From the IMG/VR virus record IMGVR_UViG_3300031631_000011, positions 1 to 34,572 of that record: a stretch of DNA of 34,572 bases; one strand, written 5' to 3'. The position numbers and the translations under genes are program-made. A model generated the notes under the pieces. That model did no database searches. It saw only the letters and a list, made by a program, of their open reading frames with translations, and was not told where the DNA came from. Of this stretch, positions 1-6,448 are shown piece after piece. The stretch's first letter is position 1; every line of letters starts with the position of its first letter. This DNA comes from a virus.

Positions 1-207
1 AGTGTTGGCACCTTGAAGGCTTGAATATCCTTTCATATTGTTCTCTGAAATCTTTTCAACAGCCTTCGCTTCGTCCGTACTGACAAGTTTTGAGTCTTTA
101 ATTTGTTTCACATAACGCTTTAATTGCCCCTTGCCTTCAATAGCAATCTCTAAACAAGAGAACTTTAATTCCTCGATAACGTCCATTATAGTCCCGTCCT
201 GTTCGAT
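1..207. repeat. Left copy of 207-bp terminal direct repeat
   Basis: Bases 1-207 match 34366-34572 except at one site: position 127 is C and its partner 34492 is A. The difference is a silent Gly codon change (GGG/GGT) inside the terminase small-subunit gene. The repeat lies wholly within that coding sequence, so it is best read as an assembly overlap of a circular or circularly permuted genome. A physical terminal repeat is less likely because it would split the gene. Confidence 0.93.
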
Positions 208-345
208 ACCTTTGTAATACCACCTCCAAGCAGTATTCTTTGTGGTACCCATAATCTTTGCGATTTCGTCAAAAGATTTGCCTTGTGATTTTAGAACCAC
301 AGCTTCAATGTATTTCTTTCCGAGATCTTCTTTATTTACTCCCAT
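1..345 (-). CDS. Terminase small subunit, N-terminal part (gene crosses the contig junction)
   Basis: Reading minus from the ATG at 345, the frame stays open to base 1 and continues through the repeat at the right end to the stop at 34294. The joined protein is 138 residues. Residues about 23-48 form a helix-turn-helix: the sequence FDEIAKIMGTTKNTAWRWYY is typical of the DNA-recognition domain of phage terminase small subunits. The rest is charged and helical, as expected for oligomerisation. The large subunit follows in the same direction. ATG 345 is chosen because a promoter (377-405) ends 31 bp before it, the same spacing as at other promoters here. The role is inferred: recognition of the packaging site and regulation of the large subunit. 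Confidence 0.8.
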   Translation of the reverse strand, partial: MGVNKEDLGKKYIEAVVLKSQGKSFDEIAKIMGTTKNTAWRWYYKGIEQDGTIMDVIEELKFSCLEIAIEGKGQLKRYVKQIKDSKLVSTDEAKAVEKISENNMKGYSSLQGANT

Positions 346-376
346 CTGGCGTAGTCTTGTTAGGCGAGACAGAGGT

Positions 377-405
377 ATAATAGTCCGCACTTTGTATTTC
401 GTCAA
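377..405 (-). promoter_or_regulatory. Sigma70-type promoter for the packaging/structural operon
   Basis: On the minus strand TTGACG (405-400), a 17-nt spacer and TATTAT (382-377) form a near-consensus promoter. It gives a leader of about 25 nt before the ATG at 345. The spacer has AAAG where seven other promoters in this window have AAAC, so it carries at best a degenerate form of their shared element. It is the only good promoter seen upstream of the terminase and head genes. Confidence 0.7.
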
Positions 406-487
406 CTATCAATTCTCTCGTCCTCCAACACCAACTGCTCCGGGGCATTGAGAATGAACTCTGCTGGTGTGGGGAGATAAAAGAACT

Positions 488-522
488 AAAAAGATGGTGT
501 TTTTATATTAAAAATCATCATC
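488..522 (-). terminator. Possible weak terminator after the small-membrane-protein operon
   Basis: Directly after the stop at 508 the minus strand can form an A/U-rich hairpin, GATG plus a TTTTTA arm pairing with TAAAAA and CATC with a small bulge. Five T residues follow (plus-strand A run 488-492). It lies between the accessory operon and the terminase promoter, where a terminator would make sense. The stem is weak, so the call is tentative. Confidence 0.35.
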
Positions 523-714
523 AAAATAAATACCGATCCCAAAAGGGACTGCTATTAAAAACGATACACCAAAATAAAATCGAGCAAATTCCCAACTTAT
601 CTCTATCCATCTCAAAGTTCCAAAACTCAGTAATAGATAAAAGATTCCAAAGATAGCAAGCTCTCCGATTAGAACGAATAAGAATCCCCCGATAACAAAT
701 AATGTTTTTTTCAT
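508..714 (-). CDS. Small two-helix membrane protein
   Basis: The 68-residue protein starts MKKTLFVIGGF and has two hydrophobic stretches, about residues 4-32 and 46-62, separated by a short Trp/Arg-containing turn. It ends in an acidic DDDF tail. A small integral inner-membrane protein is the best description. The start is fixed by an ATGA overlap with the upstream gene (711-1040). It is the last gene of the operon from the promoter at 2706. The family is not recognised. Holin-like or superinfection-exclusion-like roles are possible but unsupported. Confidence 0.65.
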   Translation of the reverse strand: MKKTLFVIGGFLFVLIGELAIFGIFYLLLSFGTLRWIEISWEFARFYFGVSFLIAVPFGIGIYFDDDF

Positions 715-1040
715 TTTAAATTAAGTGATTTAATAAATTGTAGTAATGCTTCTACTTCTGGTTTAAGGACTTTGATGAATTGTTGCGTACAAGTGCTTCC
801 ATCAAGATTTACTAAAGGTGTTTTTACTTCTTTCCACCCCTCTGCTACGATTTCTTGGAGGGATTTAGATATACCGCACTTTTCCCATGGAAGTTCTAAT
901 GACCGCCATTTGTTTGAATCTGGAAACTTCTCCAACACATCTCCAAGCCTCGTCTGTTTTATGTTCGCTTCGCCAGAGATTATTTCTCCGCCCAACGAAT
1001 TGATAAGTTCTTTTGCCGATTCTGGTGTAATTGTTTTCAT
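711..1040 (-). CDS. Hypothetical soluble protein, 109 aa
   Basis: A 109-residue, mixed-charge protein without membrane segments or recognisable motifs; the start is MKTITPESAKEL. The C-terminal 30 residues (KVLKPEVEALLQFIKSLNLK) look like an amphipathic helix. Translation is probably coupled to the next gene by the ATGA overlap at 711-714. An 18-nt gap separates it from the gene upstream. It belongs to the run of small accessory genes between 2681 and 508. Function unknown. Confidence 0.65.
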   Translation of the reverse strand: MKTITPESAKELINSLGGEIISGEANIKQTRLGDVLEKFPDSNKWRSLELPWEKCGISKSLQEIVAEGWKEVKTPLVNLDGSTCTQQFIKVLKPEVEALLQFIKSLNLK

Positions 1041-1058
1041 GTTATTTCTGAGGGGTGT

Positions 1059-1250
1059 TTAGGAGCGTTCTTTAAGTGCTTTAAGTAAGTAGTCTGCAAG
1101 CTCGTATTGTTCCATAACTTCTGACTTATACCTACCCTCTTGCCCGATATATTTTGTGATACTTACAAAAAAGAATAAGAAACCGTTTTCGTCCCTAATT
1201 CCATAGGGCTTGTTGTTTTTGTGTATAATTTGTAATTCTTTGTGTGCCAT
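1059..1250 (-). CDS. Hypothetical protein, 63 aa
   Basis: The 63-residue ORF starts MAHKELQIIHKNNKPYG and has a beta-rich first half (YGIRDENGFLFFFVS) and a helical, acidic C-terminus (ELADYLLKALKERS). Its leader contains GAGAGGGAATACAAT just before the ATG, one of the few places in the window with a purine-rich stretch resembling a Shine-Dalgarno sequence. No family is recognised. It is read with its neighbours from the 2706 promoter. Confidence 0.6.
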   Translation of the reverse strand: MAHKELQIIHKNNKPYGIRDENGFLFFFVSITKYIGQEGRYKSEVMEQYELADYLLKALKERS

Positions 1251-1275
1251 ATTGTATTCCCTCTCTCAAAGGGTT

Positions 1276-1428
1276 TTAGTCATTTAGTTTAATTTTCTTA
1301 ATAACGAGTTTGTGGTCTTTCTGCTTAAAACAGACAGTACATTCTTTGTAAAGAACATGACCAGCACTCTCTACCTTCCATCTGTGTCTGTGAAATATGA
1401 GCTTGAAGAGGGGTTTTAGGGTTTTCAT
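1276..1428 (-). CDS. Short Cys-pair protein, 50 aa
   Basis: A 50-residue basic protein, starting MKTLKPLFKLIFHRHRWKVE, with one CxxC pair (YKECTVCFK, about residues 31-34). With the upstream HRHRW histidines this could be a half zinc site. It is short, but the ATG (1428-1426) overlaps the upstream stop (TGA 1427-1425) as ATGA, the same coupling used by many genes here. This arrangement is the main reason for calling it real. Function unknown. Confidence 0.55.
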   Translation of the reverse strand: MKTLKPLFKLIFHRHRWKVESAGHVLYKECTVCFKQKDHKLVIKKIKLND

Positions 1429-1676
1429 AGTATTTTTAAAATATTAAAGAATGCTCCAGACATTTCCGCTTTCAATCCAGATCCATTGTCCCAAGTGTAA
1501 ACCCATTCCTTTCCAAGAAGCACTGCCGCAACACACCTCCACTGTTCAATCCTTCCTTCAGTCTCCGCAACAACGACATCTCCGATTTTGTATCCAGAGA
1601 GAGGAAGATCGTCAATCAAGGCTCTCTTCTCTTTCTGAAGAACTGCTTCAAGCTGTGCTGGTGTAAATTTTTTCAT
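1425..1676 (-). CDS. Hypothetical protein, 83 aa
   Basis: Read from the ATG at 1676, which overlaps the upstream stop as ATGA, the protein starts MKKFTPAQLEAVLQKEKRAL. An in-frame ATG seven codons earlier is less likely because it would lie deeper inside the upstream gene. A helical N-terminus is followed by a beta-rich part (GYKIGDVVVAETEGRIEQW, then KEWVYTWDNGSG) that could be a small SH3-like barrel. No family is recognised. It is coupled at its end to the 50-residue Cys-pair ORF. Confidence 0.6.
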   Translation of the reverse strand: MKKFTPAQLEAVLQKEKRALIDDLPLSGYKIGDVVVAETEGRIEQWRCVAAVLLGKEWVYTWDNGSGLKAEMSGAFFNILKIL

Positions 1677-1861
1677 TTGTCTTCTGGGTAAAGCCATAAG
1701 TGGTGCTTGATTGCCGCTCTTACCGAGGTAATTGGAGTGTCAAACTCTTTCGCCAACACTATTTCGTTTTTCTCAGTACGCCAAGCAGTTCCGATCCGGG
1801 AATACAAGACTTCAATATCTTCTGTGTCCGGGAGGTGCATATTGTATTCAAAATCTGCCAT
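1673..1861 (-). CDS. Hypothetical protein, 62 aa
   Basis: The start at 1861 (MADFEYNMHLPDTEDIE) is preferred to the longer frame from 1978. The longer version would overlap the upstream gene by 64 bp, while 1861 sits behind an A/T-rich leader ending AAAAAATAAA like many starts here. The protein is helical, and the segment IVLAKEFDTPITSVRAAIKH resembles a helix-turn-helix but is not a clear match. It is coupled by ATGA to the next gene. Function unknown. Confidence 0.55.
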   Translation of the reverse strand: MADFEYNMHLPDTEDIEVLYSRIGTAWRTEKNEIVLAKEFDTPITSVRAAIKHHLWLYPEDK

Positions 1862-1914
1862 TTTATTTTTTAAATTATTGGAGGGCCAGAATCCACCCCA
1901 GCCCTCCCACTGTG

Positions 1915-2355
1915 TTAATATCTGTTTATTGGTCGAGTCCGACGCAAAATTTGCTCTTGGCAAAAGTGAAGTTTGCAATATTCCTCACTTGTTTCTCTTG
2001 TACCGCTGTACATCAATGCTTCTTGAACAGCCTGTACCCTGCCTTCAATGATTCCGTTTTGGAAATCCATAGTGCAATCGCACTCAACTTGTTCGTCGCA
2101 TTTCTTCCATTGTCCTTTTCTGATTTCTGTGACCTCTTGGCACTTTCCCTCCAATTCAGTACGAACTGCGAGAGTTTCAGTAGAACAGTCTTTTTCTTCT
2201 TCAACTTCTTCAATATCAAAATGAGAACCAAGTTCAATGTAATCCTCAAGTGAGATTGTGGTTTGTTTCAGGTAGTAACCTCCAGCGAATCCAATAATGA
2301 ACATCACTACTGCTACTACTGCGATTGCTCTGATAACGAGTTCTGAGTTTTTCAT
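1915..2355 (-). CDS. Membrane-anchored Cys-rich protein, 146 aa
   Basis: An N-terminal hydrophobic helix at about residues 8-29 (IRAIAVVAVVMFIIGFAGGY) is followed by an acidic segment (IEEVEEEKD). A helical domain with six or so cysteines comes next (KDCS, GKCQ, KKCDE, ECDC, EYCK, HFCQ). The topology suggests one transmembrane anchor with the body outside the cytoplasm, where cysteines could form disulfides. The layout recalls an inner-membrane spanin, but no partner lipoprotein is seen and it is far from the lysis-like genes. Function unresolved. Confidence 0.65.
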   Translation of the reverse strand: MKNSELVIRAIAVVAVVMFIIGFAGGYYLKQTTISLEDYIELGSHFDIEEVEEEKDCSTETLAVRTELEGKCQEVTEIRKGQWKKCDEQVECDCTMDFQNGIIEGRVQAVQEALMYSGTRETSEEYCKLHFCQEQILRRTRPINRY

Positions 2356-2364
2356 GTTTTAAAA

Positions 2365-2538
2365 TTATCCAACTACCCCCTCAACAAACCCTGCTAAAAA
2401 AGTAAGACTCATGGCTGCTATAAGAACCCAAGTCAAAACCTTTTCATAAGAACTTCTTTCTTCGTAATTTCTGTGATGTGAAGCAATCATAAAATGTACA
2501 ACTGCATAAGTGAAACCGATTGAAAATAAAAATTCCAT
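2365..2538 (-). CDS. Small two-helix membrane protein, 57 aa
   Basis: Started at ATG 2538 (MEFLFSIGFTYAVVHFMIAS), which overlaps the preceding stop as TAATG. The longer frame to 2598 lies inside the upstream ORF and is not preferred. There are two hydrophobic helices, about residues 2-20 and 33-54, joined by a polar loop HHRNYEERSSYEK. This is a small holin-like hairpin membrane protein by shape only. It is the second gene after the 2706 promoter. Confidence 0.6.
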   Translation of the reverse strand: MEFLFSIGFTYAVVHFMIASHHRNYEERSSYEKVLTWVLIAAMSLTFLAGFVEGVVG

Positions 2539-2681
2539 TATAGATATTGTGCTATGTAAAAACAACCATGAGTCAGTACGACACCAGCAGTAATACAAGT
2601 TAAAGAATAGAAAATGAATCCCCAGCGAGTAATTTTGGCACCGTTTCTGCCTGTGGCTATGATCGATGAATTTTTCATCAT
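2538..2681 (-). CDS. Small single-helix membrane protein, 47 aa, first gene of its operon
   Basis: The 47-residue ORF starts with two in-frame ATGs (2681 and 2678). It reads MMKNSSIIATGRNGAKITRW, then a hydrophobic segment GFIFYSLTCITAGVVLT, and ends FYIAQYL. It lies 25 bp after the -10 box of the promoter at 2706. Its stop overlaps the next start as TAATG. Position and coupling support it despite the length. Function unknown. Confidence 0.55.
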   Translation of the reverse strand: MMKNSSIIATGRNGAKITRWGFIFYSLTCITAGVVLTHGCFYIAQYL

Positions 2682-2705
2682 GTATGGGTTAAAAAATACT
2701 TTTTG

Positions 2706-2734
2706 ATTGTAATGGACTGTTTTTATATTGTCAA
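2706..2734 (-). promoter_or_regulatory. Early promoter with shared operator-like element
   Basis: Minus strand: TTGACA (2734-2729), 17-nt spacer, TACAAT (2711-2706). The base before the -35 is G and the spacer carries AAAC at positions 7-10. It therefore matches the GTTGAC-N7-AAAC element found at six other promoters here. It drives the small-gene operon 2681 to 508. Confidence 0.82.
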
Positions 2735-2773
2735 CTGTTTTTGAGGGAAAATTTAAAACGGTTGCTTTCGCTC

Positions 2774-3268
2774 TTAATCCAAAGAGTTTTGTGGCTTCCC
2801 CCCACTGCTACCACTTCCAGAATGCTCCTGTGCTTCCTTCTCCAGTGTTATTGAGAGTTGTGAGGGAAACAACAAGCCGAAATGAAATTCCTTCGCTAGA
2901 AGGTCAATTATTGGCTTCGCTATCTTGTCGATTTCAACGGTTGTAAGTTTCGTTGAACTTTTCTTCCCTGTGGCTCCAAATTGTACCGGGTTCCAGATAT
3001 TCATTTTTACCAAGTCTTCGTCCCATTCAAATTCCACAATCCTTCCATCAAGGATCGAGAGGGTTTTGTGTTTGGCACCAACTCCGTTCAATTCCGCTGC
3101 AATCTGTCTGCAAAATTTCCACATCGCATTGTTTTGCTTTACCGTTCGTTTTGGCTTTCGTGCTACCAATTCCCACTTACCGGGGGCAAGCCCGTCTACT
3201 GAAAGAAAGAATTTTTCCTTTGCAATAAGGGCTTCTCCGTTTGTGGTATCAAATAGTTGTGAAATCAT
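2774..3268 (-). CDS. NinB/Orf-like recombination-associated protein (tentative)
   Basis: A 164-residue protein with the segment KRTVKQNNAMWKFCRQIAAE (about residues 39-58), then FEWDEDLVKMNIWNPVQF and a Thr-rich stretch KLTTVEIDKI. The RT..QN...W start and the W-D...K..IW.P pattern recall a widespread phage family sometimes annotated as NinB/lambda Orf-like recombination protein. I am relying on memory of the pattern, not an alignment. It ends in a Gly/Ser-rich tail. It closes the recombination operon, whose other members are a YqaJ exonuclease and an annealing protein, which fits a recombination-mediator role. Its start overlaps the zinc-ribbon gene by ATGA. Confidence 0.55.
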   Translation of the reverse strand: MISQLFDTTNGEALIAKEKFFLSVDGLAPGKWELVARKPKRTVKQNNAMWKFCRQIAAELNGVGAKHKTLSILDGRIVEFEWDEDLVKMNIWNPVQFGATGKKSSTKLTTVEIDKIAKPIIDLLAKEFHFGLLFPSQLSITLEKEAQEHSGSGSSGGKPQNSLD

Positions 3269-3462
3269 TTTTGGTCTTCGTTTACGAGTCTTGAGACAAA
3301 GTGTCGTGAGTTTTTATCAACACTGGTGTAATGGTATCCTTCGCAATTTTTGCACCTGTACACATATCCTTGTGGTGCGATTCCGTGCAACTTCGCTTCT
3401 TTGTGGTACGCCTTTGCGTCTTTTCTGTTTCTGAATCTGATTTTATGACAGCATTCGTACAT
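3265..3462 (-). CDS. Small zinc-ribbon protein, 65 aa
   Basis: The protein begins MYECCHKIRFRNRKDAKAYH and has a second Cys pair in YRCKNCEGYHYTS, so Cys4/Cys5 and Cys37/Cys40 could bind one zinc. Such short zinc-ribbon proteins are common near phage recombination genes; their role is generally unknown. Its coding region is overlapped in another frame by the last 60 codons of the HNH gene (3282-4157). It is the more likely ancestral gene, because its ATGA coupling to 3268 is intact. Confidence 0.65.
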   Translation of the reverse strand: MYECCHKIRFRNRKDAKAYHKEAKLHGIAPQGYVYRCKNCEGYHYTSVDKNSRHFVSRLVNEDQK

Positions 3463-4157
3463 TTTGTTTTGTTTAAATTTTTAAAAAGATTCTTCGCTTT
3501 CCTGATTTTCAATAAACTATCTCGCTCCTTCTTTCTTTTGTGTAGCTCGTTGTGGCAAGTTATACAACAAAACAGAAAGTTGTCTTCGTGGTGTATGTTT
3601 TCATGCTTCGGAGCTTCACTTCTAAAAACAATATGATGAACTTCGTATTTCACAGAATTAGTACAACCACATCTTTCGCATTGATTATATCCGACAATCT
3701 CCATTCTTTTTTTTGAGTACTTTGCACATTGTCTATATCCAGTATTCTTTTTTCCTTGTTTTATTCCACAATAAAAGCCGCCTCTGTATGATGGATTCCC
3801 CTTCCCAATTCTTTTTTTTGATATGTAATTATAGAAGCACTTTCGACAACAAAACTTTTCATGCTGTCCGATAAAACTCTTTTTGCAGTTGATACACTTA
3901 ATTTCCTTTTTACACCTCTCTATTGACTCTAGTTTTAATTGCTTGAGTCGCTTCTTTTGGCAATCATAACACCTAACCTGTTGACCAGCCTTTCTCTCGA
4001 ACTCAATAGAGCAATCTTTACATTTTTTAATAACAACTCCTGTGAAGCCATTTCTAATGAATTGTTTATAGTGCCTTGGACACATACCCCTACCGCCAGA
4101 TCTTCCTATGTTTCTGTCACATCTCGCTACCGAACACGGTTTTTCATAATTATTCAT
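3282..4157 (-). CDS. HNH homing-type endonuclease with multiple zinc-finger-like Cys pairs
   Basis: A 291-residue basic protein. Residues 1-110 contain several CxxC-type pairs (PCSVARC, CPRH, CKDC, CYDC, CINC, CCRKC), probably zinc-binding DNA-recognition modules. The HNH core is at about 160-206: CERCGC, YEVHHIVF, an Asn in EDNFLFCC and TCHNELH, giving the two Cys pairs and catalytic His. Free-standing HNH genes of this kind spread by cutting intron-less or gene-less alleles. The last 60 residues run through the zinc-ribbon gene in another frame, so the native C-terminus was probably lost on insertion. Base composition is more A/T-rich than its neighbours. Confidence 0.8.
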   Translation of the reverse strand: MNNYEKPCSVARCDRNIGRSGGRGMCPRHYKQFIRNGFTGVVIKKCKDCSIEFERKAGQQVRCYDCQKKRLKQLKLESIERCKKEIKCINCKKSFIGQHEKFCCRKCFYNYISKKRIGKGNPSYRGGFYCGIKQGKKNTGYRQCAKYSKKRMEIVGYNQCERCGCTNSVKYEVHHIVFRSEAPKHENIHHEDNFLFCCITCHNELHKRKKERDSLLKIRKAKNLFKNLNKTKCTNAVIKSDSETEKTQRRTTKKRSCTESHHKDMCTGAKIAKDTITPVLIKTHDTLSQDS

Positions 4158-4250
4158 TCACTTACATTCTAATGGGTTGTATTGTGGATTACAAGTTCCA
4201 TATTGTGATAATCCCATCGCTTTCAGGTAAACTTTTGTATGTTTTTTCAT
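4158..4250 (-). pseudogene. 30-residue ORF, possible truncated remnant interrupted by the HNH gene
   Basis: Reading from ATG 4250, MKKHTKVYLKAMGLSQYGTC then about ten residues to a TGA at 4160-4158. The opening MKKHTKVYL is familiar from a short phage HNH-like zinc protein family whose members continue with CxxC and VDIHHI motifs; here that body is missing. It is in the same frame as the HNH gene that starts at the very next codon. The simplest reading is an N-terminal fragment left after the HNH gene inserted. It starts one base after the upstream stop, so it is probably still translated. Confidence 0.4.
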
Positions 4251-4251
4251 T

Positions 4252-4521
4252 TTAGCAGATTGTTGCTTGTTTGAGGGTAATCAACGGAGGGAATGGTTCT
4301 TCTGTTTCCTCATCCTTTGGCAATGTGAATATTACGAATTTTCCTTTTAAATTAGAAACAAGATCTCCGGCTTCTCTCAGCTCGCAACATCTTCTTTTGA
4401 CTTCGCTACCGATAAATCCGTCCGGACGATTTCTCTCTGCGTCTTTCATGTGTGAAGGGTTTATTTCTCCACGCTCTTTTACAAACTGCATAATGAGTTC
4501 TTTTTGTGTTGTTTTTTTCAT
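4252..4521 (-). CDS. Small winged-helix-like protein, 89 aa
   Basis: The protein starts MKKTTQKELIMQFVKERGEI and continues with SEVKRRCCELREAGDLVSN and KGKFVIFTLPK. This helix, helix, beta-hairpin order is the usual winged-helix arrangement. Small proteins like this are common in phage recombination operons and may bind DNA. The leader contains a short inverted repeat (GTATC-N4-GATAC, 4525-4538) directly before the start, a possible autoregulatory site. The function is inferred from fold pattern only. Confidence 0.6.
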   Translation of the reverse strand: MKKTTQKELIMQFVKERGEINPSHMKDAERNRPDGFIGSEVKRRCCELREAGDLVSNLKGKFVIFTLPKDEETEEPFPPLITLKQATIC

Positions 4522-4549
4522 ATTGTATCCCGTGATACGGGGTTAGGAA

Positions 4550-4795
4550 TTAAACTTTTTCGTAAGTCTTTTTAAATATATTTGGTTTTACTGGATAGAA
4601 TTCTCCCTCAATCCCTCTTATAATCCAATCTCCAGGCTTTGCAAGATGATTCCCCTCAAGTGTAGCTATTTCTAAAATCTCAAGAGAATGTTCCCATATC
4701 AATTCTTCGCTCTTTACAAAGTCTTGCACATCTTCCCAGTTCGCACCCGTCCATTGTATCGCTTCCACTGTAACTGGTTTTTTTCTGAATTTCAT
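4550..4795 (-). CDS. PGDYG-type small phage protein, 81 aa
   Basis: The start MKFRKKPVTVEAIQWTG and the end PGDWIIRGIEGEFYPVKP then NIFKKTYEKV match the pattern of a very common phage protein family: RKKPV.VEA.QWTG at the start, PGDYII.G..GEFYP.KPDIF..TYE at the end. The family is widespread in phages and prophages but its biochemical role is not established. The length is usual for the family. It is read in the recombination operon from the promoter at 7204. Confidence 0.75.
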   Translation of the reverse strand: MKFRKKPVTVEAIQWTGANWEDVQDFVKSEELIWEHSLEILEIATLEGNHLAKPGDWIIRGIEGEFYPVKPNIFKKTYEKV

Positions 4796-4831
4796 TTTAT
4801 TTTCCCATTTAACCCATGAGTGGGGGTCTTA

Positions 4832-5830
4832 TTAAATAGTAATTGAATCAACTCTTTTACAGAGTGTGAAAGTGTTTCCGTTTGTGATAATGAAGAAATC
4901 TTTTCCTTCTCCAACATCACTTGGCTTCAAGTCATGCTTCGCAAGCCAGTCAATGTATTTTTGATTTGCTTTTGCCACGGACTCCTTGACTGCTTTTTCT
5001 TTTATCTCTTCTGACTTCTGGAAAGCAAGAGCTTCTGCTTCTTTGTCAGCTTTCTCTCGTGCTTCTCGTTCCATTCTTGCGTTCTTTTCGATTGCGTCTT
5101 TTTCTTTCTGAAGTTTCTCACGATCTTTTTGAGATTTTTCTTCAAGAGCCAATCTTTTCTTTTCAGCAAGCTCTCGCTCTTTCTGTAATTTTTCATTCTC
5201 TTTTTTGATCCGTTCGTTTTCAATTTCGTCTTCCTTTCGTTTTACTTCAGCAAGTCGCAGTGCTTCTTTCTCATCTGCTTCACGCTTTTTTTCTTCAGCA
5301 ATCTTATTGTCATGGGACGCTTTTTGTCCACCAAAGAAAATATCCCACGCCTCGTCACTCATTTCTCCCACATCAATTCCAGCGAACTCACTGAGTCCAA
5401 TCTTGTTCAACTGTGCGGTTCTTTTTTCTCTTACTTTTTCGATCCGTTCTCTCTCAATGTTTTCAAAGTGTTTCTCCACTTCCATCAATGGAGCCTCTTT
5501 CTCTGACAGTTGCAAAAGAAATAAGTTCTTGGCACCGTCGATTGCTTTTGAACGGAGAAGAACATCTGCCTTGATTGTTTTGTGAATCTTGTCAGCTCCA
5601 GTACGGATCTTCACATACTTCAGACGAAGTTCTTTTGCTTTTTTACTTACTCCCTCCGTCACTTCTTTTTGTGATTCTATTGCGATTTTTTTGAAATCAG
5701 CGTCAAGCTCCGCAATTCTCTGTGCCGTTGCACTGAACGATCCAAGAATTATCTCAGCGTCAGTGGCTTTTATGTTGAACTGTTCAACCAATTTGGTTGA
5801 AAGTGTTGTTGCCAGTGGTTGTTTTGTCAT
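4832..5830 (-). CDS. Long coiled-coil protein of the recombination operon (DUF1351-like)
   Basis: A 332-residue protein. The N-terminal part (to about 185) contains LRLKYVKIRTGADKIHKTIK and AIDGAKNLFLLQLSEKEAPL. Then comes an extended Lys/Glu-rich coiled coil from about 185 to 280. A small C-terminal domain begins near WLAKHDLKPSDVGEGKDFFI. Proteins of this design sit beside phage annealing and exonuclease genes and are often annotated DUF1351; their role in recombination is inferred from context. The leader carries the TTAATTCTTAA motif seen before several starts. It follows the YqaJ gene by 12 bp. Confidence 0.65.
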   Translation of the reverse strand: MTKQPLATTLSTKLVEQFNIKATDAEIILGSFSATAQRIAELDADFKKIAIESQKEVTEGVSKKAKELRLKYVKIRTGADKIHKTIKADVLLRSKAIDGAKNLFLLQLSEKEAPLMEVEKHFENIERERIEKVREKRTAQLNKIGLSEFAGIDVGEMSDEAWDIFFGGQKASHDNKIAEEKKREADEKEALRLAEVKRKEDEIENERIKKENEKLQKERELAEKKRLALEEKSQKDREKLQKEKDAIEKNARMEREAREKADKEAEALAFQKSEEIKEKAVKESVAKANQKYIDWLAKHDLKPSDVGEGKDFFIITNGNTFTLCKRVDSITI

Positions 5831-5842
5831 AGGGTTTAAGAA

Positions 5843-6448
5843 TTAAAAGGCTATTTGTTTTACCATTGCGTCAATCTCAGCGAGAACTGCGAGCTGGTAA
5901 TTGTGAAACTTCTCGATCTCTTCAGCAATATCTTCACGCTTTATCGTAATGTAATGAAGTTGTTTTGAAGGTATCCGTGGATCATAGAACGCAAACACAA
6001 GTGATTCAAGCTCTTCGTCCACAATGAAATATTGCATTGCTTGATCTTCGTAATCAGCAGGGATTTTTTGTTCAAAATATGCCATCAAGTGTTTCGCACT
6101 TGCCAAACATTTCACTTCAAACGCAATCTTCTTGGCACCTTGTCGTCCGTCCATTGAAACAGCGATATTCTCGTTGTCGTCACGAACACAGAATCCGGGT
6201 CGTTCAATTTCTCCGAACTCTTTTTCCAATTCCTCAATCGCTTCGTCTTCAAGTCTGGTCCCACGAGCCATTGGATTCTCTTCGTCTTTTGGTATCCCGA
6301 TCCGTTCTGCAAGTAATTCGTAATACCCGATTTTCTTATTGTTTCCTCGTCGCACAATTATTCCGTGCAACTTGGATCCAGTAATTTTTCCTTTTCTGAG
6401 GTCTTGCCATTCCTCTGTGTTCTGTTCTACGTCTTGAAAGATTTTCAT
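5843..6448 (-). CDS. YqaJ/lambda-Exo-like 5'-3' exonuclease
   Basis: 201 residues, the usual length for phage YqaJ-type nucleases. The opening QNTEEWQDLRKGKITGSKLH is the typical W..R.G.iTgS start. Residues 61-70 read ARGTRLEDEA, supplying the family Glu. D100 in VSMDG and E111-V-K113 in AFEVKCL form the PD-(D/E)xK active site with spacing like lambda exonuclease. It resects double-stranded ends to give single strands for the annealing protein encoded immediately upstream (ATGA overlap at 6445-6448). Together they form a Red-like two-component recombination system. Confidence 0.88.
   Translation of the reverse strand: MKIFQDVEQNTEEWQDLRKGKITGSKLHGIIVRRGNNKKIGYYELLAERIGIPKDEENPMARGTRLEDEAIEELEKEFGEIERPGFCVRDDNENIAVSMDGRQGAKKIAFEVKCLASAKHLMAYFEQKIPADYEDQAMQYFIVDEELESLVFAFYDPRIPSKQLHYITIKREDIAEEIEKFHNYQLAVLAEIDAMVKQIAF

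Noticed and set aside
1-405. TTG at 405 as start of the terminase small subunit (20 residues longer)
   Set aside because: The TTG is the -35 box of a good promoter (TTGACG-17-TATTAT) that gives a normal leader for the ATG at 345.
402-485. Open minus frame with protein-like sequence ending in a TGA at 402
   Set aside because: No usable start codon after the TAG at 486-488; may be a fragment of an older gene but cannot be supported.
1732-2253. 173-residue plus-strand ORF
   Set aside because: Antisense to 1915-2355 and its neighbours, Phe/Ser/Cys-rich, no promoter or family; the minus-strand genes are coupled and coherent.
4158-4160. TGA recoded as an amino acid joining the 30-residue ORF to the HNH gene
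   Set aside because: Many genes here end at TGA in ATGA overlaps and Trp is encoded by TGG, so the standard code applies.
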